A stretch of 64,000 bases of DNA from Ruminococcus sp. (GTDB lineage: Bacteria > Bacillota > Clostridia > Oscillospirales > Ruminococcaceae), in NCBI GenBank assembly GCA_017542475.1, contig JAFXXD010000014.1, forward strand, positions 1-64,000, in the 5' to 3' direction. Below the pieces are notes generated by a model. That model had not been told where the DNA came from and did no database searches. It worked only from the letters and a program-made list of their open reading frames with translations. Both the position numbers and the translations under genes were made by a program. Numbering within the stretch: position 1 is the first letter of the stretch; each line of letters opens with the position of its first letter. Shown piece by piece: positions 1 to 8,506 of the stretch.

Positions 1-2
1 CG

Positions 3-2234
3 ACAACAACCACAACAACCACGACAACCACCACAACGACAACCACCACAACGACGACGACCACAACGACCGTCCCGACCACGACTACCACTATCCCGCT
101 TATCAATGTAAGCATCAATAAGGTGGACGTTGGCGGCAAGGAAGTTGAAGGCGCAACGCTCAAGCTCACAGGTGTCAAGCCCGACGGTACTACTGCGATA
201 GAGTTCACTAAGGATTCCATTCAGGTAGGTGAGGGCGGCAAACTCGAGAACGGCGTAGGCAACGCACTCGTATGGATAAGCGGTACGAAGGCAACTATCG
301 TATTCGCTGAGGACGGTACATATACCCTCCACGAGGAAGCGGCTCCGAACGGCTATCTCGTAGCTCAGGACATCATCTTCAAGGTCGATGGCGGCAAGGT
401 AACAGTTAACGGCGAGACAGTTGATAAGATCAATATGATCGACGAGATCGAGACTACAACTACAACGACCACAACTACTACTGCTACAGAGACCACTACC
501 ACCAAGGCTGTAACTCAGCTCCCCGGCACAGGTACGAACACAACAACAACTGTTATGTCTACCATTGATCAGGGTACAGCTACAAGAACGGTTACTCTCG
601 TAACAAACGTTCGCATCAGCAAGTGTGATACCCACGGTACAGAGGTAGCAGGTGCAGAGCTTACACTCACAGGTAAGGATGCTGACGGCAACGCTATCAC
701 GTTCGACCTCAACGACGTCGAGCTTGGCGAGGGTGCGGTTCTCCTCTCACAGACAAACGGCACTGAGATCAAGTTCAAGTCAGGTACAGCTTCCACAAAC
801 TTCAAGAACCTCAGGGACGGTAAGTATACCCTCCACGAGGTAGCGGCTCCTGACGGATATGAGGTAACGACCGACATCACATTCGAGATCGAAGACGCTA
901 TTGTTTACGGCAACGAGCTCAAGGGTGACACTATCGTAATGACAGACACCAAGAAGGGCGAGATCGCAATAAGCAAGAAGAACGTATTCAGCGAGGAGAT
1001 CCCCGGCGCTACACTCAGCCTCACAGGTACAGATTCCACAGGAAACGCAGTCGTATTCGACATCACAGAGTTCGTTCCCGGTACAGGCGCTAAGCTCGTT
1101 ACAACAGAGAACGGCACAGAGCTCACATGGACATCGGGCACAACATCGTCACTCGTCAAGAACCTCCCGAGCGGAACCTACACTCTCCACGAGGTAGCAG
1201 CTCCGAGCGGATATGTGGTAACGACAGATATCACATTCACAATTGAGGACGGCGTGGTTACAGGCGATACAAACGTAACAGGCAACACCGTTACAATGAT
1301 CGATGACATGAAGGAGACTACTGTAAACATCAGCAAGAAGAACGTATTCGACGAGGAGCTCCCGGGCGCTACGCTCACCCTCACAGGTACTGACTTCACA
1401 GACAGAGAGGTCATCTTCGACATCAATGACGTAGAGCTCGGCACAGGCGCTCAGCTTGTAACTACCGAGAACGGCACTGAGATCAAGTTCGTATCGGGTA
1501 CTACAGACACTGTTATAAAGGGTCTTAACGACGGTACATATACTCTCCACGAGGTATCGGCTCCTAACGGATACGAGGTGACCACAGACATCACATTCAC
1601 CATCAAGGACGGCGTTGTAACAGGTACTGAAGTAACAAGCAGCACAGTTACGATGATCGACGAGATGACAACATCGGATATCGCTATCAGCAAGAAGAGC
1701 ACAGTCGGCGACGAGCTCGAGGGCGCTGAGCTTACCCTCACAGGTACAGACAGCAGAGGCAATGAAGTGGTATTCGACATCACAAAGGTCGAGCTCGGCA
1801 CAGGCGCTAAGCTTGTATCGACCGAGAACGGCAAGGAGCTCACATGGACATCGGGCACGACCTCAACTCTCGTTAAGGATCTCCCGAACGGAACATATAC
1901 GCTCCACGAGGTAGCAGCTCCGAGCGGCTATGTAGTAGCAACCGACATCACGTTCACGATTGAGAACGGTACGGTAACAGGCGAGGTCGGAATCGACGGC
2001 ACAACAGTAACGATGATAGACGATATGGTCGTTACGACAACGTCCACGACAACAACTTCAACGACAACAACTACTACAACTACAGCTGCGACGACAACAA
2101 CAGCTACCACGACAGCATCCAAGACGTCCAATCCTCAGACAGGCGTTGCAGGCGCAGGCATACCGCTCGCAGTGATACTCACAGCAGCAGGCGTAGCGTT
2201 CGCAGTACGCAGAAAGAGAGAGGACGAAGAGTAA
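3..2234 (+). CDS. Cell-wall-anchored protein with five Cna-B/SpaA-like domains (5' end missing)
   Basis: The reading frame is open to the left edge, so the N-terminus and signal peptide lie outside the window. A GTG at 123 is only an internal codon. The visible part starts with a Thr-only linker, then one Cna-B/SpaA-like domain (about 110-450), a second Thr linker (to about 600), and four more domains starting near 606, 960, 1320 and 1680. Each domain has an N-terminal Lys in an I-S-K-K or I-N-K-V type strand, a central L-H-E-x-x-A-P-x-G-Y motif and a C-terminal M-x-D strand. These match the Lys, Glu and Asp of CnaB2-type domains that form an internal isopeptide bond. A last Thr linker leads to NPQTG (2130-2144), a hydrophobic segment and the tail RRKREDEE, which is a sortase signal. 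A stray LPGTG sits at 519-533. The role is probably a surface stalk or adhesin; the ligand is unknown. Confidence 0.85.
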   Translation, partial: TTTTTTTTTTTTTTTTTTTTTTTVPTTTTTIPLINVSINKVDVGGKEVEGATLKLTGVKPDGTTAIEFTKDSIQVGEGGKLENGVGNALVWISGTKATIVFAEDGTYTLHEEAAPNGYLVAQDIIFKVDGGKVTVNGETVDKINMIDEIETTTTTTTTTTATETTTTKAVTQLPGTGTNTTTTVMSTIDQGTATRTVTLVTNVRISKCDTHGTEVAGAELTLTGKDADGNAITFDLNDVELGEGAVLLSQTNGTEIKFKSGTASTNFKNLRDGKYTLHEVAAPDGYEVTTDITFEIEDAIVYGNELKGDTIVMTDTKKGEIAISKKNVFSEEIPGATLSLTGTDSTGNAVVFDITEFVPGTGAKLVTTENGTELTWTSGTTSSLVKNLPSGTYTLHEVAAPSGYVVTTDITFTIEDGVVTGDTNVTGNTVTMIDDMKETTVNISKKNVFDEELPGATLTLTGTDFTDREVIFDINDVELGTGAQLVTTENGTEIKFVSGTTDTVIKGLNDGTYTLHEVSAPNGYEVTTDITFTIKDGVVTGTEVTSSTVTMIDEMTTSDIAISKKSTVGDELEGAELTLTGTDSRGNEVVFDITKVELGTGAKLVSTENGKELTWTSGTTSTLVKDLPNGTYTLHEVAAPSGYVVATDITFTIENGTVTGEVGIDGTTVTMIDDMVVTTTSTTTTSTTTTTTTTAATTTTATTTASKTSNPQTGVAGAGIPLAVILTAAGVAFAVRRKREDEE

Positions 2235-2267
2235 TTGAATAGCATACTGCGAGAGCAGTGATATTCT

Positions 2268-2304
2268 CCCTCCTCCTGATTATTCAGGAGGAGGGTTTCT
2301 TTAT
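2268..2304 (+). terminator. Intrinsic terminator after the surface protein
   Basis: A perfect 12-bp stem (2268-2279 with 2283-2294) has a TTAT loop and is followed by a T-rich stretch. It lies 33 bases past the stop codon. Confidence 0.9.
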
Positions 2305-2321
2305 GTTCGGATTTGGGATTG

Positions 2322-2404
2322 TGTAGGGGCGGCGTTCCGCCGCCCGCTTTTCTCACGCGATTGCCTGCGGTGACACATTGTAGGGGCGCCCTTCGGGCGT
2401 CCGC
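2322..2404. repeat. Two family-1 hairpin units (TGTAGGG ... CCGC)
   Basis: Two units begin with TGTAGGGG, contain a GC-rich palindrome and end in CCGC (2322-2347 and 2379-2404). The palindrome arms differ between the units but are self-complementary in each. The same unit type recurs in most intergenic gaps of the window. Confidence 0.8.
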
Positions 2405-2469
2405 AACTTACGTCACATTTTCGCCTAATACTTTTTATTATCGGAATTCATTGTTGTCCGCAAGGATGC

Positions 2470-2587
2470 GAGGGGGAACTTCGGTCGGGGGAAAGAAAAA
2501 AACTGGAACAAAAGTCGACACTTTCCCCCTGCCTACGTTCCCCCTCGCGCTCCCCTTCCTCTCCTCCCCCCCATTTGTCGACTTTTG
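2470..2587. repeat. Interleaved inverted repeats (pseudoknot order)
   Basis: Two inverted-repeat pairs alternate. Arm 2470-2495 is complementary to 2521-2546 (26 bases with a mismatched centre). Arm 2509-2520 (CAAAAGTCGACA) is perfectly complementary to 2576-2587. The order left1-left2-right1-right2 means that as RNA both stems can form only as a pseudoknot; otherwise they compete. A small CGTCG/CGACG hairpin follows near 2597-2611. There is no credible gene in this stretch. Confidence 0.6.
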
Positions 2588-2653
2588 CTATTTCTTCGTC
2601 GTCCTTCGACGGCTGGCTTTGAAATAAAAACGGCATAGTTTTTGATTTTTCTA

Positions 2654-2792
2654 TCCACCGAAAGCAGACTTAGCCTTTTGGACAGGGTAAGCGAGCGAAG
2701 CGAGCGGGCTCGTAGTTCGGGGTTCGGGGGACTATGTCCCCCGACGGGTCAAGGGCAGAGCCCTTGCGGATTCCAAAGGCAGAGCCTTTGGC
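2654..2792. repeat. Family-2 modular hairpin repeat
   Basis: The block has the core CCGAAAGCAGA...GCCTTTTG and GTAAGCGAGCG, followed by a string of short hairpin modules. Examples are AAGGGCAGAGCCCTT and AAAGGCAGAGCCTTT. Related blocks lie at 8455, 22391, 47023, 49866 and 52275. It ends right at the -35 box of the next promoter. Confidence 0.75.
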
Positions 2793-2821
2793 TTGACAAT
2801 TAATGCGTAATGTTGTATAAT
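2793..2821 (+). promoter_or_regulatory. Perfect consensus sigma-A promoter of the nth operon
   Basis: TTGACA (2793-2798), a 17-base spacer and TATAAT (2816-2821) match the housekeeping consensus fully. The first start codon of the operon lies about 35 bases downstream. Confidence 0.9.
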
Positions 2822-2855
2822 TTGATTAAAGTAAACTTGATTGGGGATAGGCAAT

Positions 2856-3215
2856 ATGACCGAATATCTCACAGCGTATATGAAGTCCGCGGAGGAGCGG
2901 CTCGGGAAGTGCTCGACGCTGACGGAATGGCAGAAGCTCTTCGACGAGCACAAGGATAAAATAGCCTTTATGCAGCACGAGCGCATAGTCCACTTCCTTG
3001 TGACGATGATGTTCGCGCTGATACTGACGATACTGATATGCACGCTGCTGTTCACGCAGAATCTCGCGGTGCTGGTGCTGGTGACGATAATGGTGGTGCT
3101 CATCGTGTTCTACATAAAGCACTACTACTTCCTCGAAAACACCGTGCAGAAGATGTACAAGGTCTACGACGCGATGCTTGCCAAGAAAGAGGAGCTTTCG
3201 GGGAGCGCGGAATGA
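2856..3215 (+). CDS. Small two-helix membrane protein, function unknown
   Basis: I do not recognise this 119-residue protein. It has a charged N-terminal helix (residues 1-43), two adjacent hydrophobic segments (about 46-66 and 69-88) and a charged C-terminal helix that could form a coiled coil. The ATG at 2856 is preferred because GGGGA lies about 8 bases upstream; a TTG at 2841 has no ribosome-binding site. It is the first gene after a consensus promoter, and its stop overlaps the nth start as ATGA, so the two are translationally coupled. Confidence 0.75.
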   Translation: MTEYLTAYMKSAEERLGKCSTLTEWQKLFDEHKDKIAFMQHERIVHFLVTMMFALILTILICTLLFTQNLAVLVLVTIMVVLIVFYIKHYYFLENTVQKMYKVYDAMLAKKEELSGSAE

Positions 3216-3847
3216 CGAAGAAGGAGATAACGGCACTTGCGGTCGCGGAGCTGGAAAAGCTCTACCCCGATGTGGAGTGCTCGCTTGAATATGCCAAGCC
3301 CTACGAGCTGCTTATCGCGACGCGGCTCGCGGCGCAGTGTACGGACGCGCGGGTCAATATCGTGACGCGCGACCTCTTCGTGAAGTACCCGACACTCGAA
3401 GCCTTCGCGGGAGCCGACCTCGCGGAGCTCGAACAGGACGTCAAGCCCTGCGGCTTCTACCGCACGAAGGCGAAGAGCATAATCGAAATGACGCAGGCGC
3501 TGCTCAGGGACTTCGGCGGCGTTGTACCTGACACAATGGAGGAGCTCCTCTCGCTGTCGGGAGTGGGACGCAAGACCGCCAATCTCATACTTGGCGACGT
3601 CTACGGCAAGCCCGCGGTCGTGACCGACACCCACTGCATACGCATAACGGGCAGGCTCGGGCTGACGAAGAACACCGAGCCCGCGAAGGTCGAGGCAGAC
3701 CTGCGCAAGCTGCTGCCGCCCGAGGTGAGCAACCACTTCTGCCACCAGACGGTGCAGTTCGGGCGGGACATCTGCCGCGCGAGAAGTCCGAAGTGTGGGG
3801 AGTGCCCGCTGAATTATTTTTGCAGGGACTACGCAAAGAAGAAGTAG
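3212..3847 (+). CDS. nth: Endonuclease III (DNA glycosylase/AP lyase)
   Basis: This base-excision repair enzyme removes oxidised pyrimidines and cuts at abasic sites. The 211-residue length is normal. The helix-hairpin-helix reads L-S-G-V-G-R-K-T-A, with the catalytic Lys in GVGRKTA and the catalytic Asp in VVTDTHC. The C-terminal 4Fe-4S ligands C-x6-C-x2-C-x5-C are complete. The ATG at 3212 overlaps the preceding stop. Confidence 0.97.
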   Translation: MTKKEITALAVAELEKLYPDVECSLEYAKPYELLIATRLAAQCTDARVNIVTRDLFVKYPTLEAFAGADLAELEQDVKPCGFYRTKAKSIIEMTQALLRDFGGVVPDTMEELLSLSGVGRKTANLILGDVYGKPAVVTDTHCIRITGRLGLTKNTEPAKVEADLRKLLPPEVSNHFCHQTVQFGRDICRARSPKCGECPLNYFCRDYAKKK

Positions 3848-3857
3848 GAGGCGGACT

Positions 3858-4088
3858 ATGTCGCATAAAAAGAAGGCTTGGCAGACTCTGACCGCAAGCG
3901 GAGATGTACCCAAGCGCAGGATGCACTCATCTGACGCAGTACAGCTCGGCGGGGACGCCGAATGTCACTACTACTGGGATAACGGCGTGCTCTACTTCTC
4001 GGAGAGAGGCTCGTCTTATGCAGTGACAAAATGTGATTCCCCGAATAAAGCGGAGCGTTATGTGAAAAGTCAGCATAAAAAGAAATAA
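3858..4088 (+). CDS. Small basic protein, member A of a three-copy local family
   Basis: The 76-residue product starts MSHKKK and ends in a Lys-rich tail. An AGGAGGCGGA ribosome-binding site lies just upstream of the ATG. Its middle (Y-Y-W-D-N-G-x-x-Y-F) and its end (K-A-E-R-Y-V-K-S) align with two other small proteins in this window, at 12462-12734 (minus) and 45073-45375. Together they define a motif W-x-(N/D)-G-x-x-(Y/F)-F followed by a short helix near A-x-x-Y-x-x-(S/K). The function is unknown; the basic N-terminus suggests nucleic acid or ribosome binding, which is inference. It sits between nth and an unknown gene, likely in one operon. Confidence 0.75.
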   Translation: MSHKKKAWQTLTASGDVPKRRMHSSDAVQLGGDAECHYYWDNGVLYFSERGSSYAVTKCDSPNKAERYVKSQHKKK

Positions 4089-4120
4089 CAGCACGACTGC
4101 ACGATGAATGGAGATTTAAT

Positions 4121-4717
4121 ATGGATATTGACGAATACAACCTGCTCACCGAGGAAAACGCATCGATCCCGAAGTATGCGCCGAATCCCGCACACCGCAT
4201 CAATCGCGTGTACTACACCGACAAAGACGAGGTCATCATCGTCGGCATTGCGGACAACAACTTCATCTTCTGGCTCTCGGTCACGGGGCGCGAAGACAGA
4301 AAAACGAATATGAAGATATTCGACCACATCAACAGTATCGAGCCGACGATCTTCGGGAGCTTCAGCAAGGTAATCGACAAGACGAAGTATTCGTATGAGA
4401 AGGCAAAGAGTTTCTACTACGCCGACTTCACGCAGGGCGGCTGGATACCCGAGCACTACCGCGAGATAAAGGAGCTCTGCAAGGCTCGCGAGGCAGGAGG
4501 CAAATACCTGCAGTTTATGAGGAACTACCTCAATTTCCTGCAATCCTCGGGTCCCGACAACGTCAAGAACTACGAGAGCAGGAAGGCTGTAATAGAGCTG
4601 ATAAAGAGGGAGCGCTATCTGCTTCTTTCCGACAGCAGCGCCGTCAGGAAGCTTTACAGGGAGCTCGAAAAATGCGGCTCGAATCTGTACAACCGATATA
4701 TGGACGAGATACACTGA
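4121..4717 (+). CDS. Hypothetical protein, 198 residues
   Basis: I do not recognise this protein. It has no signal peptide or membrane segment. It is charged and appears alpha/beta in its first 60 residues (a hydrophobic strand V-I-I-V-G-I followed by F-I-F-W-L) and helical after about residue 60, with several Tyr- and Lys-rich helices. GGAG lies about 10 bases upstream of the ATG. It lies in an operon-like run between small protein A and yjbQ. Confidence 0.7.
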   Translation: MDIDEYNLLTEENASIPKYAPNPAHRINRVYYTDKDEVIIVGIADNNFIFWLSVTGREDRKTNMKIFDHINSIEPTIFGSFSKVIDKTKYSYEKAKSFYYADFTQGGWIPEHYREIKELCKAREAGGKYLQFMRNYLNFLQSSGPDNVKNYESRKAVIELIKRERYLLLSDSSAVRKLYRELEKCGSNLYNRYMDEIH

Positions 4718-4750
4718 CAATACAATATTATACGAAATGGAGGAAACGCT

Positions 4751-5152
4751 ATGTTATTCAATTTTCAGCTCAGCACCCCGAAGGAGGGGCTCGTTGACAT
4801 CACCGCCGAGGTCACGGAGGCTATCTCCGAGAGCGGCGTGAACGAGGGTATCTGCGTGGTATTCTGTCCGCACACGACTGCGGCTATCACGATAAACGAG
4901 AACGCCGACCCCGACGTCAAGACCGACTTCATCGCGGGCTTCGACCGCTCCTTCCCCGAGCGTGCCGCCTTCCGCCACGCGGAGGGCAACTCCGACGCGC
5001 ACATCAAGTCGTCGGCAGTGGGCGCGAGCGAGACTATCATCGTCACCGCGGGACGTCCGCTCCTCGGAACGTGGCAGGGCGTTTACTTCTGCGAGTTTGA
5101 CGGTCCGCGCAACAGGAAATTCTACGTAAAGGTTATAGGTGACTGGAAATGA
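4751..5152 (+). CDS. YjbQ/UPF0047 family protein
   Basis: This 133-residue protein belongs to the YjbQ (UPF0047) family, some members of which show weak thiamine-phosphate synthase activity. Its true role is not settled. The conserved family features are visible: C-P-H-T-T-A-A-I-T-I-N-E near residue 40, the H-A-E-G-N-S-D-A-H-I-K-S-S segment, and the G-T-W-Q-G-V-Y-F-C-E-F-D-G-P-R end. GGAGGAAACGCT precedes the ATG. Its stop overlaps the sirtuin start. Confidence 0.9.
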   Translation: MLFNFQLSTPKEGLVDITAEVTEAISESGVNEGICVVFCPHTTAAITINENADPDVKTDFIAGFDRSFPERAAFRHAEGNSDAHIKSSAVGASETIIVTAGRPLLGTWQGVYFCEFDGPRNRKFYVKVIGDWK

Positions 5153-5865
5153 CGGACGAAGTAAAAAAGCTCGCCGAGATAGTGGCTATCTCGGACAGGA
5201 TAGTATTTTTCGGAGGCGCGGGCGTCTCCACCGAGAGCGGCATACCCGACTTCCGCAGCGTTGACGGTCTGTACAGCCAGCAGTGGGATTACCCGCCCGA
5301 GACGATACTCAGTCACACCTTCTTCGAGAAGAAGACGGAGGAGTTCTACCGCTTCTACCGCGCGAAGATGAACTGTCTCAATGCGAAGCCGAATCCCGCG
5401 CACCTCAAGCTTGCGGAGCTCGAGGAGAAGGGCAACCTCTACGCCATCGTGACGCAGAACATCGACGGTCTGCACCAGATAGCGGGCAGCAAGCGCGTGT
5501 ACGAGCTCCACGGGAGCATACACCGCAACAACTGTATGAAGTGCGGCAAATTCTACGGACCCGAGTACATCTTCGGGGGCGAGGGCGTGCCCAAGTGCGA
5601 GTGCGGAGGCATCATCAAGCCCGACGTCGTGCTGTACGAGGAGGGGCTCGACAACGCCGTTATTGACGGAGCAATCGCGGCGATAAGCTCGTGCGACACC
5701 CTCATCATCGGAGGCACGTCGCTGAACGTCTATCCCGCGGCGGGACTTATCCGCTATTTCAGGGGAAATTCGCTGATCATCATCAATAAGTCGCCGACGC
5801 AGTACGACAGCAACGCCGACCTGCTGATATGCGAGAACATCGGCGAGGTCTTCTCTCAGATATAA
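5149..5865 (+). CDS. cobB: NAD-dependent protein deacylase (sirtuin)
   Basis: This Sir2-type enzyme removes acyl groups from lysines using NAD. The 238-residue length is usual for bacterial sirtuins. The NAD-binding G-A-G-V-S-T-E-S-G-I-P-D-F-R-S motif is near residue 24, T-Q-N-I-D-G-L-H follows, and the catalytic His is in Y-E-L-H-G-S. Four zinc Cys are present (C-M-K-C and C-E-C). The start is ATGA-coupled to yjbQ. It is the last gene before a strong terminator. Confidence 0.95.
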   Translation: MTDEVKKLAEIVAISDRIVFFGGAGVSTESGIPDFRSVDGLYSQQWDYPPETILSHTFFEKKTEEFYRFYRAKMNCLNAKPNPAHLKLAELEEKGNLYAIVTQNIDGLHQIAGSKRVYELHGSIHRNNCMKCGKFYGPEYIFGGEGVPKCECGGIIKPDVVLYEEGLDNAVIDGAIAAISSCDTLIIGGTSLNVYPAAGLIRYFRGNSLIIINKSPTQYDSNADLLICENIGEVFSQI

Positions 5866-5897
5866 GATTAAACTATTGATTATTTAATTAAAGAATC

Positions 5898-5938
5898 AAG
5901 CCGTCCTTGTGCAGAACATACACAAGAACGGCTTTTTT
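5898..5938 (+). terminator. Intrinsic terminator after the sirtuin gene
   Basis: Arms 5898-5911 and 5921-5934 pair over 14 positions with one mismatch and are followed by a T run. It ends the operon that starts at 2793. Confidence 0.9.
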
Positions 5939-5991
5939 GTTGTCCGTATCTACGAAAATTGTGACAGATATGAAAACTTTTCCGAAAATGA

Positions 5992-6020
5992 TTGATTATC
6001 TACAATTATTGAAGTATAAT
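5992..6020 (+). promoter_or_regulatory. Promoter of the GH26 gene
   Basis: TTGATT (5992-5997), a 17-base spacer and TATAAT (6015-6020). The mRNA leader would be about 30 bases, with GGAGGG before the ATG. Confidence 0.85.
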
Positions 6021-6057
6021 TAAAGTACAAATTAATCTTTTTGGAGGGATAATTAAG

Positions 6058-8391
6058 ATGAACAGGAGTTTTTTCAGAAAGGCAAGCGCGGTCGCAATGA
6101 GCGCGGCTATGGCTGTGAACGGCACGGTTTTCGGCTTCGCTGCGGGCTCGGCTGTAAGATTCACAGCTGACGCTGCCGATGCTGCCAAGTTCGAGTTCGA
6201 GGACGCGACTGTAACAGGCAAGACTGCTCCCGACACGGACTCCGCTGCCAGCGGCGGAAGCGTCCTCTATATGAAGGACGACGGCGTCATCGAGATGGAA
6301 TTCGAGGTCGCCTCAGCAGGTATGTATGACCTCATCATCTATGCGCACGGCGTGGGCGGCTCCAAGCAGCAGGACCTCTACATCAACGACGCTTCACAGG
6401 GCTCGCTCTCCATTCCCGAGGGCGACACCTACCAGCCTATCAAGTCCGCAGTCAAGCTCAATGCGGGCAAGAATACGCTGAAGATAAAGTCCTCGTGGGG
6501 CTGGACGATGTTCGACTACTTCACCGTCGGTACTACTGTTCTGCCCGACATCACGGCGTCGCAGAGCACACCCTGCGACCCGCTCGCTACCAAGGAGGCT
6601 CAGAGCCTTATGGCTTACCTCAACAGCGTGTACGGCAAAAACGTGCTCTCGGGTCAGCAGGAGATATACAGCTCGGGTCACGGCGGAAACTTTGAGGTCG
6701 AGTTCGACTACCTCAAGGAAACGACGGGCAAGCTCCCCGCAGTACGCGGATTCGACTTCCTCAACGAGGCGAATATCCTCTACGGCAGCGAGGACAAGAC
6801 CACTGACCGCATCATCGACTGGGTAAACAACAAGAACGGTATCGCTACCGCTTCATGGCACCTCACAGTGCCCAAGAACTTCGCAAGCTACAGCGTCGGC
6901 GACAAGATAGACTGGGGCTCGGCTACTTACTCCTGCACATGGGACGACGCTAAGACCAAGAATACCGCGACCGACTTCAACACCGCGAACGTCCTCAAGG
7001 AAGGCACCAAGGAGAACGAATACTACATGGCTTGCCTCAAGGAGCTCGCGACCTACCTCAAGAAGATACAGGACGCCGATGTTCCGCTCATTTTCCGTCC
7101 CCTCCACGAGGCTGAAGGCGGCGGCGGAGAGACAGGCTCATGGTTCTGGTGGGGAGCTTCGGGCTCTGAGGTCTACAAGGGCATCTGGAAGCTCACGTAT
7201 GAGACCCTCACCGAGGACTACGGTCTCCACAACATAATCTGGGAGTGGAACAGTTACAACTTCGACACCTCCGCCAACTGGTACCCCGGCGACGACTACG
7301 TTGACATCATCGGCTACGACAAGTACAGCTGTGTCAAGTACCTCGCCGAGAACAACTGGCAGGCTTCATACGTACACGACGACGGCTCATACTCCTCGAC
7401 CTTCTACGGCATCATGGAGAAGTACGACAGCAAGAAGATGGTAGCTCTCGCCGAGAACGACAGCTTCTCGACAGTCGGCAACCTCACCGAGGACAAGGCA
7501 GGCTGGCTCTACTTCTGCACATGGTACGACGGCGGCGGACAGACGGACTTCCTCTCCGACCCGATATTCAACACCAAGGAAGACACTATCGAGATGTATC
7601 AGAGCGACTACTGCATTACTCTCGACGAGCTTCCCGCCGACCTCTACGAGAACGGCACTGACCCCGACCCGTCAACCACTACCGCCACAAAGGCAACGAC
7701 AACTACAGTCAGTACTGCTACTGCGACTACTACTACCACTTCCGACGCTTTTACTTTCAAGGTAATGAAGCAGTCGGTAGAGCTCCCCAAGGGCAGCAAG
7801 GCGGGCTGCTGGCTCCAGGCTGAGATAAAGGGCGCGAAAAAGGCGTCTATCGGCGGTGCGCTCGGATTCGGCACATCTGCCGACGACTGGACGAACATCG
7901 AGTGGAAGGAAGATGCTGTTGGGGGCGAGATAATTCTCAGAATGCCCCTCGACGATATCCCCGAGAATATCACGTCTGCCGAGTTCCAGATATGGTGGTC
8001 GAACGTGTGGGACGCTGAGAAGGAGGTCGCTGTTGACCAGCCCTGCGAGATAATTGACCTCAGTGTTATCACTGATGTTATCCCCGTTTCTTCGACTACT
8101 ACGACAGAGACCACAACAACGGCTTCATCCGTAAGCACAACTACCACATCTGCCGAGGCTGCGGAGGCAACTCTCCTCGGCGACGCAAACCTCGACGAAA
8201 AGGTAACGGTTGCGGACGCTGTGGCGATACTCCAGTCCATCGCAAACAATGACAAGTACGCGCTGAAGCCGCAGGGCAAGGCTAATGCCGACTGCTTCGA
8301 CGTCGGTGACGGCATAACTGCGAACGACGCTCTTGCGATACAGAGACTTGACGCAGGCGCGATAACAAAGCTTCCCGATTCATCTAAGTAA
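6058..8391 (+). CDS. Dockerin-bearing GH26 beta-mannanase with CBM35
   Basis: This secreted, probably cellulosomal hydrolase acts on mannan. The 777 residues contain a signal peptide (about 1-30), a CBM35-like carbohydrate-binding module (about 40-158) and a GH26 catalytic domain (about 175-535). The acid/base is Glu351 in F-R-P-L-H-E, followed by S-W-F-W-W-G; the probable nucleophile is Glu466 in A-L-A-E-N. A Thr linker, an unassigned beta-rich module (about 565-680), a second Thr linker and a C-terminal dockerin (about 707-777) follow. The first dockerin repeat, G-D-A-N-L-D-E-K-V-T-V-A-D-A, is complete; the second (N-A-D-C-F-D-V-G-D-G-I) is more divergent. The dockerin closely matches that of the GH48 cellulase at 19615. 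Assigning the substrate as mannan follows from the family and was not tested. Confidence 0.92.
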   Translation: MNRSFFRKASAVAMSAAMAVNGTVFGFAAGSAVRFTADAADAAKFEFEDATVTGKTAPDTDSAASGGSVLYMKDDGVIEMEFEVASAGMYDLIIYAHGVGGSKQQDLYINDASQGSLSIPEGDTYQPIKSAVKLNAGKNTLKIKSSWGWTMFDYFTVGTTVLPDITASQSTPCDPLATKEAQSLMAYLNSVYGKNVLSGQQEIYSSGHGGNFEVEFDYLKETTGKLPAVRGFDFLNEANILYGSEDKTTDRIIDWVNNKNGIATASWHLTVPKNFASYSVGDKIDWGSATYSCTWDDAKTKNTATDFNTANVLKEGTKENEYYMACLKELATYLKKIQDADVPLIFRPLHEAEGGGGETGSWFWWGASGSEVYKGIWKLTYETLTEDYGLHNIIWEWNSYNFDTSANWYPGDDYVDIIGYDKYSCVKYLAENNWQASYVHDDGSYSSTFYGIMEKYDSKKMVALAENDSFSTVGNLTEDKAGWLYFCTWYDGGGQTDFLSDPIFNTKEDTIEMYQSDYCITLDELPADLYENGTDPDPSTTTATKATTTTVSTATATTTTTSDAFTFKVMKQSVELPKGSKAGCWLQAEIKGAKKASIGGALGFGTSADDWTNIEWKEDAVGGEIILRMPLDDIPENITSAEFQIWWSNVWDAEKEVAVDQPCEIIDLSVITDVIPVSSTTTTETTTTASSVSTTTTSAEAAEATLLGDANLDEKVTVADAVAILQSIANNDKYALKPQGKANADCFDVGDGITANDALAIQRLDAGAITKLPDSSK

Positions 8392-8394
8392 ATG

Positions 8395-8422
8395 AAAAGG
8401 ACTCCCATCGGGAGTCCTTTTT
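8395..8422 (+). terminator. Intrinsic terminator after GH26
   Basis: The stem AAAAGGACTCCC/GGGAGTCCTTTT has a 3-base loop and a T run, directly after the stop codon. Confidence 0.9.
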
Positions 8423-8454
8423 GTTGCGGTTGTGGGACGTCGAGGACGCCGTCC

Positions 8455-8506
8455 CACAGCGGGTCGAGGGCAGAGCCCTCGCGGAGTCCGGAGGCAGAGC
8501 CTTGGG
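8455..8506. repeat. Short family-2 modular hairpin block
   Basis: It contains the modules GAGGGCAGAGCCCTC and GGAGGCAGAGCCT and abuts the stop codon of the tautomerase gene. It lacks the longer core seen at 49866. Confidence 0.65.
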
